A stretch of DNA of 6,932 bases, taken from NCBI GenBank assembly GCA_003142915.1, contig PLNZ01000312.1:2976-9907 (forward strand). The letters are read 5' to 3'. This stretch comes from Ignavibacteriales bacterium (lineage in GTDB: Bacteria > Bacteroidota > Ignavibacteria > Ignavibacteriales > Ignavibacteriaceae). Positions 6,766-6,932 of the stretch are shown in pieces (the first letter of the stretch is position 1; every line of letters begins with the position of its first letter). The notes below the pieces were generated by a model. That model was not told the DNA's origin. It did no database searches and saw only the letters and a list, made by a program, of their open reading frames with translations. The position numbers and the translations under genes are program-made.

Positions 6766-6932
6766 ATGAATTATAATACTCTTGCTAAGAAAGCTATTGA
6801 AGCAAAATCGATTTCTTATCCCCCTTATTCAAATTTTCATGTTGGTGCTGCATTATTAACAGAGGATGATAAGGTTTATTTAGGAGGAAATATTGAAACT
6901 CCTTCTTATAGTTTAACAATTTGTGCAGAAAG
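6766..6932 (+). CDS. cdd: Cytidine deaminase, N-terminal part
   Basis: The first 55 codons are visible; the right edge cuts the gene. The enzyme hydrolytically deaminates cytidine and deoxycytidine to uridine and deoxyuridine in pyrimidine salvage. Seen here: YPPYSNFHVGAALL (18-31), the hallmark N-terminal motif of the small homotetrameric deaminases; GGNIE (40-44), with the Asn and Glu that hold the ribose; and C53-A54-E55, where Cys is a zinc ligand and Glu the proton shuttle. The remaining zinc ligands of the family (a C-x-x-C pair) lie beyond the window. The start is fixed by a TAA at 6763-6765 immediately before ATG. The ribosome binding site is weak (GGAA at 6753-6756). It is the third gene of the plus-strand run. 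Confidence 0.93.
   Translation, partial: MNYNTLAKKAIEAKSISYPPYSNFHVGAALLTEDDKVYLGGNIETPSYSLTICAE

Noticed and set aside
1..6932. CRISPR array, toxin-antitoxin pair, phage or defence system
   Set aside because: No regularly spaced direct repeats, no cas-like or toxin-like proteins and no integrase are visible. The helicase sits with housekeeping genes rather than with a nuclease or other defence partner.

Overview
The window looks like ordinary chromosomal DNA of an AT-rich, Gram-negative bacterium. My best guess is the Bacteroidota/Ignavibacteriota/Chlorobiota group (possibly Ignavibacteriales). This is inferred from the low GC content, the ClpC type, the weak Shine-Dalgarno signals with A-rich start contexts, and a few TAnnTTTG-like promoter words. 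No taxonomic marker gene is present.

Layout. On the minus strand, the left edge cuts the 5' end of a pterin-4a-carbinolamine dehydratase gene (35 codons visible). Upstream of it lies a clear Rho-independent terminator, and then a complete clpC gene (835 aa; Hsp100 unfoldase of the ClpCP protease). clpC has its own leader with a plausible sigma-70-type promoter and a 27-bp inverted repeat just downstream of the predicted transcription start. Next comes an unusually long, gene-poor divergent spacer of about 890 bp. It contains a cluster of TGTCA/TGACA words, a higher-GC patch, and a minus-strand frame with few stops that may be the decayed remnant of a gene. On the plus strand follow three closely packed genes that look like one operon: a UvrD/Rep/PcrA-type SF1A helicase (674 aa), a membrane-anchored family-2 glycosyltransferase (360 aa), and the first 55 codons of cytidine deaminase, cut by the right edge.

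Function. The genes form no obvious dedicated system. They are housekeeping functions: protein quality control, pterin recycling, DNA repair or replication restart, envelope glycosylation and pyrimidine salvage. The plus-strand run links a DNA helicase, a glycosyltransferase and a salvage enzyme, which looks like convenience co-transcription rather than a pathway. I found no CRISPR array, tRNA, rRNA, intact insertion sequence or defence-island gene. The most unusual material is in the clpC leader and the long spacer, where the claims are modest and testable.
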